32,055 nucleotides of DNA from Oceanicola sp. (GCA_022447275.1 JAKVBK010000034.1:1-32055); one strand, 5' to 3'; counted from the stretch's first letter, positions 18,212-26,858 are shown. The notes: generated by a model not told the origin, from the letters alone. Made by a program: numbers and translations.

Positions 18212-18254
18212 GTGCGGCAGCGCACAAGATCGGCAGACAGCCGGGCACCGATTT

Positions 18255-19607
18255 TCAGCCGCAGACTGCCTTCAAGCCCGCCTCTGCCGATTGCAAAATC
18301 GTGGCCACGTCTTCGGCAGAGATCACAAGCGGTGGCGAAAAGATTGCATTGGGCCCCGAGACGCGGATCATCGTGCCCGCCTCATAGGCTGCCTTCTGAA
18401 ACGCGCCTGAAACGGCTGCAGGCGCGGGCGTTTTGGCAGTCCGGTCTGCAACGAATTCCATGGCGCACATCAGCCCCTCCCCGCGCACATCGCCGACCAC
18501 CTCATATTTCTCGGCCAAGGCCTGCAAGCCTGACAACAGCTCTGGGCCACGGGCGGCGGCATTCTCCCAAGGCTTGATCCGCTGAGTCTCTGCCATGCAC
18601 GCCAGCGCCGCCGCCGCTCCGACCGGATGGCCGGAATAGGTATAGCCGGTATCCACAGACGCGGCCCCACCCGCCCCTTCGAACACTTCAGCAATGCGGT
18701 CATGGATCATCACAGCGCCAAAGGGGAAATACCCGTTGGTTATCGCTTTGGCGATACAGGCAAAATCAGGCTGCACCCCCCAATGGCGCGCGCCCGTGGG
18801 CGACCCGGTACGCCCAAAAGCCGTGATGACCTCATCCGAGATCAGCAATACGCCATGCCGGTCACAAATCTCGCGCAGCATCGGCATCAGACTGGCATGA
18901 GGGGGGATCACACCACCAGCGCCCTGCACAGGTTCCATGATCAAAGCGGCCACCGTGTCAGCACCCTCAAAGGCAATGGCTTGCTCAAGGGCTTGGGCAA
19001 TCTTGCCAGCCAGCGCCTCAGGCGTGGCCGCGTCAAACGGGTTGCGATAAAGATACGGGCCGGGAATGTGGATGCAGCCCGGCAGAAGCGGCTCATAGGC
19101 TTGGCGGAACTTCGGGTTTCCGTTCACGCTCGCTCCCCCGAAATGGGTGCCGTGATAGCCTTTGTGCAAGCTGATGAACTTTGTCCGGCCAGCGTCACCG
19201 CGCAGCTTGTGATATTGACGGGCCAGCTTCAGCGCCACCTCCACCGAGTCCGAGCCCCCGGATGTAAAGAAGGCCCGGCTAAGCCCGTCTGGCGCGAAGA
19301 ACGCCCGCAACTCGTACGACAACTCGATCGCCTTGTCATTCGTGGTGCCCCGGAAGGTGGAATAGTAGGGCAAGGCCTCCATCTGCGCGGCAATCGCGGC
19401 CTTGATGGGCTCACAGGAGTAGCCAAGATTGACATTCCACAGCCCGCCCACGGCATCGATCGCGCGATGGCCATCCACATCCACAACATGCACGCCCGCG
19501 CCCTGTGTGATGATAAATGGCGGCTGCTCCTGGCTGGCGGCGGGAGGCGCCATTGGATGCCACATGTGCCGGGCGTTGTTCTCTTTGAGGAAATTGCTGT
19601 CTTTCAC
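18255..19607 (-). CDS. Class III PLP aminotransferase (omega-amino acid:pyruvate type)
   Basis: A 450-residue fold-type I transaminase. The start is GTG at 19607, overlapping the stop of the IclR gene as GTGA; the frame is open further upstream but that part lies inside iclR. The family opening RHMWHPMAPP is at residues 13-22. SGGSDSVEVALKLARQYH (116-133) is the cofactor-phosphate region, SDEVITAFGRTG (258-269) holds the conserved Asp, and the PLP lysine is Lys287 in CIAKAITNGYFP. This subgroup moves amino groups from terminal amines (beta-alanine, taurine, putrescine and others) to pyruvate; the true donor is unknown. Coupling to an IclR regulator suggests substrate-induced catabolism. Confidence 0.92.
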   Translation of the reverse strand: MKDSNFLKENNARHMWHPMAPPAASQEQPPFIITQGAGVHVVDVDGHRAIDAVGGLWNVNLGYSCEPIKAAIAAQMEALPYYSTFRGTTNDKAIELSYELRAFFAPDGLSRAFFTSGGSDSVEVALKLARQYHKLRGDAGRTKFISLHKGYHGTHFGGASVNGNPKFRQAYEPLLPGCIHIPGPYLYRNPFDAATPEALAGKIAQALEQAIAFEGADTVAALIMEPVQGAGGVIPPHASLMPMLREICDRHGVLLISDEVITAFGRTGSPTGARHWGVQPDFACIAKAITNGYFPFGAVMIHDRIAEVFEGAGGAASVDTGYTYSGHPVGAAAALACMAETQRIKPWENAAARGPELLSGLQALAEKYEVVGDVRGEGLMCAMEFVADRTAKTPAPAAVSGAFQKAAYEAGTMIRVSGPNAIFSPPLVISAEDVATILQSAEAGLKAVCG

Positions 19608-20428
19608 GGCTGGGCTCTTTCTTGGCGCATCGTTGGAATATCGGGCACGCTGCGCTGCCAAAGCTGCTGCACCCGGGATGGGATTTGCCCGCCAAGGCGC
19701 GCCACCAGCCCGGGCCCTTGGGCACATAAAACAGAAACAGCCCTGGCCAGAAACCGGCTGTCATGGCGGATTGTCGGATAAACGACAGAGCATGCGGCGC
19801 AGGCGGCACCCTGGGCGTCAAACAATGGGATCGCAACGGATGCAACGCCCATCTCAAAGCTATCCCGGCTTTGCGCGTAGCCCACTTTGGCCGCCTGCGC
19901 CAAAGCCGCCTGCACATCCGAACCGGAAGGCATGGGTGCGGTGTCAATCCGATCTTGCGGGGCCTTGATCAACGCCGCGCGCCGTGCCGCGGGCAGGAAA
20001 GCCAGGATGGCCTTGCCCGAAGATGTCGTCAGCAATGGCAGCACGAGGTTCGGCTCAAACTCGACACGAATGGCATGGCGTCCAAAGTCCGCCTGGGTCA
20101 CTTGGTGCAAGCCGTCCCCAACCAGCCGATTGACATGGACCCGCTCGCCCAAACTGCGGGAGATCTCTTCGACAATCGGGTTCAGCGTCTCGGCCTCGGA
20201 CACTGTCCGTTGCCGCATCTCCGCCAAGCGCGCGACCGCGTGACCCAACCGGTAAGCCCGCGTTGTGGGCGTCTGTTCAAGAAAACCGGCCTGCTCGAGC
20301 GCGCGCAATTGACGATACACCGTCGCCTTGTCCCATCCCGTCAGTTTTTGAAACGCGCTCAGCCCGATGACAGGCCGCGCCTCCGTGAAGAGATCTAGCA
20401 GGGACAGAGCTTTGGTGATGGTCGACAT
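19604..20428 (-). CDS. IclR-family transcriptional regulator
   Basis: A 274-residue regulator. The winged helix-turn-helix is at about residues 3-62 (LSAFQKLTGWDKATVYRQLR as recognition region), followed by the IclR effector-binding domain from about 75 to 245, with the family-typical SSGKAILAFLP at 136-146. IclR proteins bind small carboxylates or aromatics and control adjacent catabolic genes. Its stop overlaps the aminotransferase start by four bases, so they form one operon. It is divergent from the Tm-1-like gene, and the 108-base divergent region holds a symmetric TGAACC array that is its likely operator. Confidence 0.94.
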   Translation of the reverse strand: MSTITKALSLLDLFTEARPVIGLSAFQKLTGWDKATVYRQLRALEQAGFLEQTPTTRAYRLGHAVARLAEMRQRTVSEAETLNPIVEEISRSLGERVHVNRLVGDGLHQVTQADFGRHAIRVEFEPNLVLPLLTTSSGKAILAFLPAARRAALIKAPQDRIDTAPMPSGSDVQAALAQAAKVGYAQSRDSFEMGVASVAIPLFDAQGAACAACSVVYPTIRHDSRFLARAVSVLCAQGPGLVARLGGQIPSRVQQLWQRSVPDIPTMRQERAQP

Positions 20429-20491
20429 ATGGGATCACAGTTCCTAGGCTTCCCACCAAGCTTGACCGAGCACAGCTCACACTTCAACAAT

Positions 20492-20519
20492 TTTGAACCG
20501 CCGGTTCAAATAGTGAACC
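20492..20519. promoter_or_regulatory. Candidate IclR operator: three alternating TGAACC half-sites
   Basis: TTTGAACCG-C-CGGTTCAAA (20492-20510) is a perfect 9-base inverted repeat with one central base. Its right arm GGTTCA (20503-20508) pairs again with TGAACC at 20514-20519 across AATAG. The result is three half-sites alternating in orientation in 26 bases. It ends 17 bases before the ATG of the Tm-1-like gene, a position where binding would block transcription or translation start, and 63 bases before iclR. Confidence 0.7.
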
Positions 20520-20536
20520 ACTCCAGAGAGGCCAAC

Positions 20537-21790
20537 ATGCCCAAGGCCATTCTTCTGATCGGCACTTATGACACCAAGCAGGAAGAATTGTCCTTCCTGG
20601 CCGACACGCTGCAGGGGCTTGGCGCGAAGGTCACCCGCATGGATGTCAGCGTGCTGGGCAACACCACAGTCCCGTGCGAGATCTCTAAGCATGCGGTTGC
20701 TGCAGCTGCCGGCCATTCAATCGCGGGCATCACAGCCTTGGACGACGAAAACGCGGCGTTTCAGGTGATGGCGCAGGGCGCGGCGCAGCTCTGTGCGGAC
20801 AGGGCGCGCCAAGGGGCCTGTGATGGCTTGCTGGTGTTGGGGGGCACGATGGGCACGGATCTCGCGCTGGATTGCGCCCAGGCCCTGCCCCTCGGTATCC
20901 CGAAATACATCCTGTCAACGGTTGCTTTTTCGCCCTTGATCCCAGCGCACCGGATTGCGGCCGACACGCAGATGATGCTCTGGGCTGGCGGGCTTTATGG
21001 CATGAATGATCTGTGCCGCTCGTCGCTGGCCCAGGCGGCTGGGGCTGTCTATGGCGCCGCTCTGGCGGCCCGCCCACCCAGCTTTGCGCGTCCCCTGATC
21101 GGGATGACATCGCTGGGGGTTTCCTGCTTGCGCTACATGACACACCTCAAACCCGCATTGGAAAGCCGCGGTTTCGAAGTCGCTGTGTTCCATTCCACCG
21201 GCATGGGTGGGCTGGCCTTTGAACAGCTGGCACGGCAAGGGGCCTTCGCCTGTGTCATGGATCTGTGCATGCAGGAACTGGTCAACGCGGTGGCCGGCTC
21301 TGTGGTGTCCAGCGGGCCAGATCGCCTGCGCGGTGCTGGCCAGAGCGGCACCCCCCAAATCGTTGCGCCCGGCGCGCTCGACCTGTTGGACTTCGCCTGT
21401 GGACAAGACATTCCCCCAGCCCACAGCGCCAAACCCTTCCACCAACATAACCGCCTGATCACATCCGCGGTTTTCACACCCGAGGAGCGACGCACCAATG
21501 TGCAGGCCATGGCCAATCGACTGCGCACAGCCCGGGGGCCGGTGCATGTCATGATCCCCCGCGGCGGGGTGCAGGAATGGGACAGGCCCGGCGGCCCCAC
21601 CCATGACCCCGACGGGCTGGCGGCCATGCTCGATGAAATCCAAACCGTGCTGGCCCCGGCCCATTCCAGCACAGTGATTGACGCTCATATCAATGACCGC
21701 GCCTTTTGCGACGCCGTGCTGGACGTCTTTGACCAATGGTGCTCTGACGGAACTATCTGTCTGCGCCCCAAATCAACTGGAGCCTCCTGA
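20537..21790 (+). CDS. Tm-1-like ATP-binding protein (UPF0261)
   Basis: A 417-residue member of the UPF0261 / Tm-1-like family. The ATG at 20537 is chosen: AGAGAGG precedes it and the family-typical opening KAILLIGTYDTKQEELSFL starts at once; the open frame upstream to 20429 overlaps the operator. Family members have two Rossmann-like lobes; the N-terminal part of tomato Tm-1 binds ATP. Conserved-looking stretches are GLLVLGGTMGTDLAL and GMTSLGVSCLRYM. The bacterial function is not established. Elsewhere in bacteria the family is often beside a PEP-mutase-like TIM-barrel protein, absent here. It is first in a plus-strand operon and its stop abuts the ATG of the next gene. Confidence 0.88.
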   Translation: MPKAILLIGTYDTKQEELSFLADTLQGLGAKVTRMDVSVLGNTTVPCEISKHAVAAAAGHSIAGITALDDENAAFQVMAQGAAQLCADRARQGACDGLLVLGGTMGTDLALDCAQALPLGIPKYILSTVAFSPLIPAHRIAADTQMMLWAGGLYGMNDLCRSSLAQAAGAVYGAALAARPPSFARPLIGMTSLGVSCLRYMTHLKPALESRGFEVAVFHSTGMGGLAFEQLARQGAFACVMDLCMQELVNAVAGSVVSSGPDRLRGAGQSGTPQIVAPGALDLLDFACGQDIPPAHSAKPFHQHNRLITSAVFTPEERRTNVQAMANRLRTARGPVHVMIPRGGVQEWDRPGGPTHDPDGLAAMLDEIQTVLAPAHSSTVIDAHINDRAFCDAVLDVFDQWCSDGTICLRPKSTGAS

Positions 21791-22951
21791 ATGCGTGATT
21801 TCGAACTGGAAAAGCACTTCTCCAAGTGGGAATTCGCAGCGCGTCACCACATGACGGCATCCGATGCCGAAAGCATGAGCGTCGAAGACTTGCTGCAGCT
21901 TGCAGGGCCTGAGGCGCGGGATGACTTGCTGGGCAGCTGGCTGGGATACACTGAAACACGGGGCGCCCCCGATCTGCGCACGGCGATCGCAAGCACCTAT
22001 GATGTCTGCGCGCCCGATGACATCCAATGCTTCGTGGGCATTGAGGAGGGCATCTACGCGGCCATGCGGGTGCTGCTGTCCCCGCAAGATCACGCGATCG
22101 TCGTGGTGCCCAATTACCAAGCCGCTGAAACAGTGCCGCTTGATATCTGCGCAGTCACAGGTGTTCCGCTGCACGCCGATGCGGGCTGGCAACTGGATCT
22201 CGACGCGCTGCGCAACGCGATCCGTCCAAACACGAAGCTCGTCTCGGTGAACTTTCCCAACAACCCCACCGGGGCAATCCCCGATCGGGCCACTTTTGAG
22301 GCCTTGATCGAGATCTGTCGCACCCATGGCATCTGGCTGTTTTCCGACGAGGTGTATCGCCTGCTGGAGATCGACGCCGGCAAACGTCTGCCTCAGGCTG
22401 CCGATGTCTATGAGAAGGGCATTTCGGTCAATGTGATGAGCAAGGCCTATGGGATGCCCGGCCTGCGCATCGGCTGGGCGGCGTGTCGCGATGCGGAGGT
22501 TCTGGCGGCCCTTGAGCGCTACCGCCATTACCTGTCGATTTGCAGCGCCGGCCCGGCTGAGCGTCTGGCTGTCGCAGCCCTGCGGGTGCGAGACAAAATC
22601 CTGCAACGCAACCGTGCCCTCGTGAAACACAACCGCGATCTGCTGGATCGCTTCTTTGCCGATTATCCAAACCTGTTCGAATGGCGCCACCCGGATGGCG
22701 GCTGCGTGGCTTATCCGCGCTACCTCGGCGCAGACGGGGTTGAGGCCTTTTGCACGGACATCGTGGAAAGCGCCGGTGTTTTGCTTTTGCCCGCCTCGAT
22801 TTATCGCTCAGAGCTGATGGAAACGCCGGTGGACCGTTTTCGGATCGGGATGGGCCGCAAAGGCATGGCCGAGGGCCTTCAAGCCATGCGCAGCTATCTT
22901 GATCGCCGCCACAACAGCACTGCCGCGGGGGCTACGTCGCACCGTGCCTGA
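21791..22951 (+). CDS. Class I/II PLP aminotransferase
   Basis: A 386-residue aminotransferase of the aspartate-aminotransferase superfamily. Its ATG follows directly on the previous stop codon with no spacer. Key residues are visible: Asn158 in FPNNPTG, Asp186 in SDEVY, the PLP lysine Lys218 in MSKAYGMPGLRIGW, and Arg226, which holds cofactor phosphate. The N-terminus (LEKHFSKWEFAARHHMTASD) differs from classical AspC/TyrB enzymes. The substrate is unknown. A second transaminase in the same locus as the class III enzyme suggests either two successive amino groups or separate amino donor recycling. Confidence 0.92.
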   Translation: MRDFELEKHFSKWEFAARHHMTASDAESMSVEDLLQLAGPEARDDLLGSWLGYTETRGAPDLRTAIASTYDVCAPDDIQCFVGIEEGIYAAMRVLLSPQDHAIVVVPNYQAAETVPLDICAVTGVPLHADAGWQLDLDALRNAIRPNTKLVSVNFPNNPTGAIPDRATFEALIEICRTHGIWLFSDEVYRLLEIDAGKRLPQAADVYEKGISVNVMSKAYGMPGLRIGWAACRDAEVLAALERYRHYLSICSAGPAERLAVAALRVRDKILQRNRALVKHNRDLLDRFFADYPNLFEWRHPDGGCVAYPRYLGADGVEAFCTDIVESAGVLLLPASIYRSELMETPVDRFRIGMGRKGMAEGLQAMRSYLDRRHNSTAAGATSHRA

Positions 22952-23076
22952 GCGCGCCCCTGCTTCCGCACCAGCGCCCCATCAGGCACCTCAAGGTGGT
23001 ACACAGGCCCTGCCATCAGGTAGAACAAGCTCAGGCCATGCGCCCGCCCTGTGGCCTGCACAGTAAGGAAAGCCCC

Positions 23077-24273
23077 ATGCCCCCTTCCCCGCTCAGTGAT
23101 ATCCGTGTCCTTGACCTGACAAATGTTCTGGCAGGGCCGTTTGCCTGCCACCACCTCGCGCATATGGGCGCAGAGGTCATCAAGGTAGAGGCCGTGGGCA
23201 GAGGCGATCTGGCCCGGCAGCTGGGGGCGGACCCGGACCTGAATGAGAAAGGCATGGGCGTCTCCTTTCTGGCTCAGAATGCGGGTAAGAAATCAGTCAC
23301 CCTCAATCTGAAGGACGCGCGGGGCAAAGCGCTGTTCCTGCGCCTTGTTCAAACCGCAGATGTGCTTGTTGAGAATTTCCGGCCCGGCGTGATGGACCGT
23401 CTTGGCGTGGGATACGAAACCCTCAAATCCGCCCGGCCCGAACTGATCTACTGCGCCATTTCAGGGTTTGGGCAGGACGGGCCATGGGTGGATCGGCCCG
23501 CCTATGACCAGATCGTGCAAGGGGCATCGGGCCTCATGTCAATCACCGGCGATGAGCAGAGCGCGCCCCTGCGGGTGGGCTATCCCGTCAGCGATACGGT
23601 CGGCGGCATGACGGCCGCTTTTGCCGTTGCCGCCGCGCTGAATGCCCGACCTCGCGGTGCCTTCATAGATGTGTCGATGTTGGAGGCCACATTGTCGACA
23701 ATGGGCTGGGTGGTCTCCAACCACCTGATTGCGCAGGCAGCGCCGGGCGCCCATGGCAACGAAAACCCCACCTCTGCCCCATCGGGTGCCTTTGTGGCTG
23801 GCGATGGGCTGCTCAACATCGCCGCCAATAAAGAAGCGCAATGGGTGCTGCTGACCGATCACCTTGGTTTGGCGGCCCTGCGCAAAGACCCCCGCTTCAC
23901 CACCCGCGAGGACCGAAAGCGCAACCGGGTCGCCCTGAAAGCGGCCTTGGAAGCCGTTCTGCGCACCCGGCCCGCTGGACACTGGGTGACAGAGCTGAAC
24001 CAGATCGGCGTGCCCGCAGGCCCGGTGCTGAGCGTTCCTGAAGCGCTGGCCCTGCCTCAGGTTGCGGATCGGGGCTTTCTCGATAGTTTTGCCGATGTCC
24101 CGGGCGTGGGCCGGGATATCACCGTGGCAACCACCGGCATCAAGCTTGACGGCGCGCCGCCAAAGGTCGCCACACCGCCGCCCGAACTGGGGGCGCACAA
24201 TGCCCAGGTCTGGGGCAGCCTGGGCTTGGACGACGCGGAACTGGACAGCCTGAAAGCGGAGGGCGTGATATGA
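23077..24273 (+). CDS. Class III (CaiB/BaiF family) CoA-transferase
   Basis: A 398-residue family III CoA-transferase. The ATG at 23077 has AAGGAA upstream and begins at the conserved DIRVLDLTNVLAGPFACHHLA. Asp173 in GYPVSDTVGG aligns with the catalytic aspartate (Asp169) of formyl-CoA transferase, which forms an aspartyl-CoA thioester. These enzymes move CoA between carboxylic acids (formyl, succinyl, carnitine, itaconate and so on). The gene lies 125 bases after the aminotransferase and overlaps the next start by ATGA, so it is translationally coupled to the lyase-like protein. This suggests its product acyl-CoA is the substrate of that protein. Confidence 0.94.
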   Translation: MPPSPLSDIRVLDLTNVLAGPFACHHLAHMGAEVIKVEAVGRGDLARQLGADPDLNEKGMGVSFLAQNAGKKSVTLNLKDARGKALFLRLVQTADVLVENFRPGVMDRLGVGYETLKSARPELIYCAISGFGQDGPWVDRPAYDQIVQGASGLMSITGDEQSAPLRVGYPVSDTVGGMTAAFAVAAALNARPRGAFIDVSMLEATLSTMGWVVSNHLIAQAAPGAHGNENPTSAPSGAFVAGDGLLNIAANKEAQWVLLTDHLGLAALRKDPRFTTREDRKRNRVALKAALEAVLRTRPAGHWVTELNQIGVPAGPVLSVPEALALPQVADRGFLDSFADVPGVGRDITVATTGIKLDGAPPKVATPPPELGAHNAQVWGSLGLDDAELDSLKAEGVI

Positions 24274-25082
24274 CCGAAAAGACATCGGATGTTGCCGATT
24301 GGTGGCGCACAGAGATCATCGACATGGCGCCGGGTCAAATCCGCCTGCGCGGCGCGCCGATCGAAACATTGATCGGAGAGATGAGCTTTGCCGGCATGAT
24401 CTGGTTGATGACGCGCGCAGAGCATCCCACCCCTGCCCAGGCGCAGCTGCTGGAATGCGCTTTGGTGGCGGCAGTGGATCATGGTCCGCAAGCCCCGTCC
24501 ATCGCGGCAGCCCGGATGGCTGTCACCTGCGGGCTGGGCCTGAACGGCGCCATGGCGAGCGCTGTGAACATGCTCGATGATGTGCACGGGGGCGCGGGGG
24601 AGCAGGCAGTTGAGCTCTATGGCTGGGCGCTGCAAGACATCTCGGATGGGATCGCACCCAGCAAGGCTGCCCAGCGCGCGATTGATCGCTGGCAACAGGA
24701 GCGCTCAGCCTATGTGCCCGGCTTCGGGCATCGCTTTCATACGCCGCAGGATCCGCGCGCACCGCGCCTGCTGTCACTGGTGGATGCCGCTGCCGCCAGC
24801 GGTGTTGTGGAGGGCCACTTTGCCACCATCGGGCGCGCGATCGAGGCAGAGCTCAAACAGCGCAAAGGCAAGCCGGTGCCGATGAATATCGATGGGGCAA
24901 CAGCCGTCATCTATGCCGAGCTTGGCTTTGCAGGCCCTCTGGCGCGCGGGCTGTTCTGCCTGTCGCGCTCGGTCGGGGCACTGGCCCATGGATGGGAGCA
25001 GATGCAGCAGGGCGGGCGCAATAAGGGCCCGACCCCGCCCGCCTATCGCTGGACATATGACGGGCCCAACCCGATCCGGTGA
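24270..25082 (+). CDS. Citryl-CoA-lyase-like short citrate synthase homologue
   Basis: A 270-residue protein with the citrate-synthase catalytic core but only about two thirds of the usual length, like stand-alone citryl-CoA lyases. The three catalytic residues are present: His71 in VDHGPQAPS, His106 in DDVHGGAGE, and Asp161 in HTPQDPRAPR after PGFGHR. This core makes or breaks a bond between the alpha carbon of acetyl-CoA and a carbonyl group. Beside a CoA-transferase and not in a citrate cycle setting, cleavage of a 3-hydroxy-3-carboxyacyl-CoA is a reasonable guess. Start overlaps the CoA-transferase stop (ATGA at 24270-24273). Condensation rather than cleavage cannot be ruled out. Confidence 0.85.
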   Translation: MTEKTSDVADWWRTEIIDMAPGQIRLRGAPIETLIGEMSFAGMIWLMTRAEHPTPAQAQLLECALVAAVDHGPQAPSIAAARMAVTCGLGLNGAMASAVNMLDDVHGGAGEQAVELYGWALQDISDGIAPSKAAQRAIDRWQQERSAYVPGFGHRFHTPQDPRAPRLLSLVDAAAASGVVEGHFATIGRAIEAELKQRKGKPVPMNIDGATAVIYAELGFAGPLARGLFCLSRSVGALAHGWEQMQQGGRNKGPTPPAYRWTYDGPNPIR

Positions 25083-25214
25083 CCCCGGCCCAACCGGGCA
25101 AACCCGCTGCACGCCTGATCCCGGCTGCCCCTCGCGCGTATACGCTGCACCGCCGCGCTCCGGGCGGCGTGAACGAATAGGCCTCTGACGCGACGGGGCC
25201 CAACCGCAGACCGG

Positions 25215-26858
25215 TTACTCCTCGATGTAGCGAGCCTCGACCGGTTTGCGGTACTTCTCGGTCAGTTCATCCGGCACTTCCGAGCCGTCCACGAGGAAAG
25301 GCAGGATGCCCTTGCGCAGGGATTTGCCCCGCATGTTGCGGATATCCTCGTCTGACCGCGTCACCCGTTGCGAACAGCGTCGCCCCCATTGCGCCAGATG
25401 GTCATACAGGCGGGCAATGACATCCTCATGGTCATGCCCCTTTGCCAGATCGTGGAACTCATCGGGATCCGTCTGCAGATCGAACAGCATGGGGCGGAAG
25501 CCACCCTGAGCATGCATCATCTTGTAGCGCCCGTCACAGACCATAAAGAGGCGACAATCGGCAGGTTCCAACCCCAGTTTGACGCCCTGAGGTGTCGCGG
25601 AATAGTCGAACTCCGAGATCACGTAGTCACGCCACTCGGGTGTCTCACCGTGCAGCCAGGGCTGCAATGAGCGCCCCTCGAGGATATGGCCGGGGATGGT
25701 GCCGCCAGCGGCCTCCAGAAACGTTGGCACAAGATCGATCGCTTCGACCAGCGCGTCGCAGGTGGTGCCACGGGTGGCATCAGCCTCAGAGCGCGGATCG
25801 TAGATGATCATCGGAACCTTTACGGAGGGCTCGTGAAACAGGTCTTTCTCGCCCAGCCAGTGATCGCCAAGATAGTCGCCGTGATCAGATGTCAGCACGA
25901 TCATGGTGTCCTGCATGCGCCCCGTGGCCTCCAGATGATCCAGCAGCACACCCAGTTGATCGTCGCATTGCTTGACCAGCCCCATATAGGCGGGGATCAC
26001 CTTGTTGCGGACCTCCTCGCGCTGGAAAGCGGAGGCGATCTTGTTGCCCATATAGGCGCCATAGACCGGGTGCGGATCCTCCTGTTCGATGGCATGGCGG
26101 CGCGCGGGCGGCACATGGTTTGGCCCGAACATGTCATGGTAGGGCGCTGGCACGATATAGGGCCAGTGGGGCTTGATGTAGCTGACATGGGCGCACCACG
26201 GGCCCTCGGCCTGTTCGATGAAATCGATCGTACGGCGCGTGAGCCAAGGGGTTTCACTGTCTTCTTCGCGGATATTGGCGGGCTTGTCGGCATTGCCCAG
26301 CATCCAGCCCGAAGCCGCCCGGCCATCCGGCCCGATACCGGCATTCGCGTGATTGGCCCAAGGGTTGTCAGTGGGGTAGCCCTTGGAGGCCAGATACGCG
26401 TTATAGGGCGAGCGGCGTGTATCGTAGAAACCGTCGGGACCCTGCGCCCACAGCCCGTCATCGCGGATCCAGACATCAAAGCCACATTCGGCCTGGCGGG
26501 CTCCGATGACGCTGTCATGGCTGATGCCCAGACGTTCCATGCCCTCAGCATCAGGTTTCATATGGGTCTTGCCAATGAGCCAACACCCCATGCCCGCGCG
26601 GCGCAGATGATCGCCCATGGTCTGCTCGCCAACGCGCAGGGGGAAATTGTTCCAGGCGGCCCCGTGCGAGGCGACATAGCGCCCGGTGTAGTAGCTCATC
26701 CGGCTGGCACCGCAGATGGGCGACTGCACATAGGCATTGGTAAATCGCATACCCTGTGCCGCCACGCGGTCGAAATTCGGTGTTTGCAGATGCGGATGCC
26801 CTGCACAGCTCAGGTAATCAAACCGCAGCTGGTCATACATGACGAACAGGATGTTCAT
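25215..26858 (-). CDS. Sulfatase / phosphonate-monoester-hydrolase family enzyme
   Basis: A 547-residue alkaline-phosphatase-superfamily hydrolase. The ATG at 26858 has a strong GGGAGGAAGG site and begins at the family start MNILFVMYDQLRFDYL. Asp9 is a metal ligand. Cys49 in CGASR (49-53, C-x-A-x-R) is the site converted to formylglycine. The metal-binding SDHGDYLGDH lies in the C-terminal half. The overall sequence resembles phosphonate monoester hydrolases and choline-sulfatase relatives, including PHWPYIVPAPYHDMF. However, GKTH (96-99) keeps the Lys-x-His of sulfatases, which I recall as Tyr/Thr in the Rhizobium phosphonate monoester hydrolase; this favours sulfate esters. There is no signal peptide, so it acts in the cytoplasm. 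Confidence 0.9.
   Translation of the reverse strand: MNILFVMYDQLRFDYLSCAGHPHLQTPNFDRVAAQGMRFTNAYVQSPICGASRMSYYTGRYVASHGAAWNNFPLRVGEQTMGDHLRRAGMGCWLIGKTHMKPDAEGMERLGISHDSVIGARQAECGFDVWIRDDGLWAQGPDGFYDTRRSPYNAYLASKGYPTDNPWANHANAGIGPDGRAASGWMLGNADKPANIREEDSETPWLTRRTIDFIEQAEGPWCAHVSYIKPHWPYIVPAPYHDMFGPNHVPPARRHAIEQEDPHPVYGAYMGNKIASAFQREEVRNKVIPAYMGLVKQCDDQLGVLLDHLEATGRMQDTMIVLTSDHGDYLGDHWLGEKDLFHEPSVKVPMIIYDPRSEADATRGTTCDALVEAIDLVPTFLEAAGGTIPGHILEGRSLQPWLHGETPEWRDYVISEFDYSATPQGVKLGLEPADCRLFMVCDGRYKMMHAQGGFRPMLFDLQTDPDEFHDLAKGHDHEDVIARLYDHLAQWGRRCSQRVTRSDEDIRNMRGKSLRKGILPFLVDGSEVPDELTEKYRKPVEARYIEE

Noticed and set aside
25149-25170. CGCCGC/GCGGCG hairpin between the lyase and sulfatase genes as terminator
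   Set aside because: Only six GC pairs, a seven-base loop and no T-run on either strand; too weak to call.
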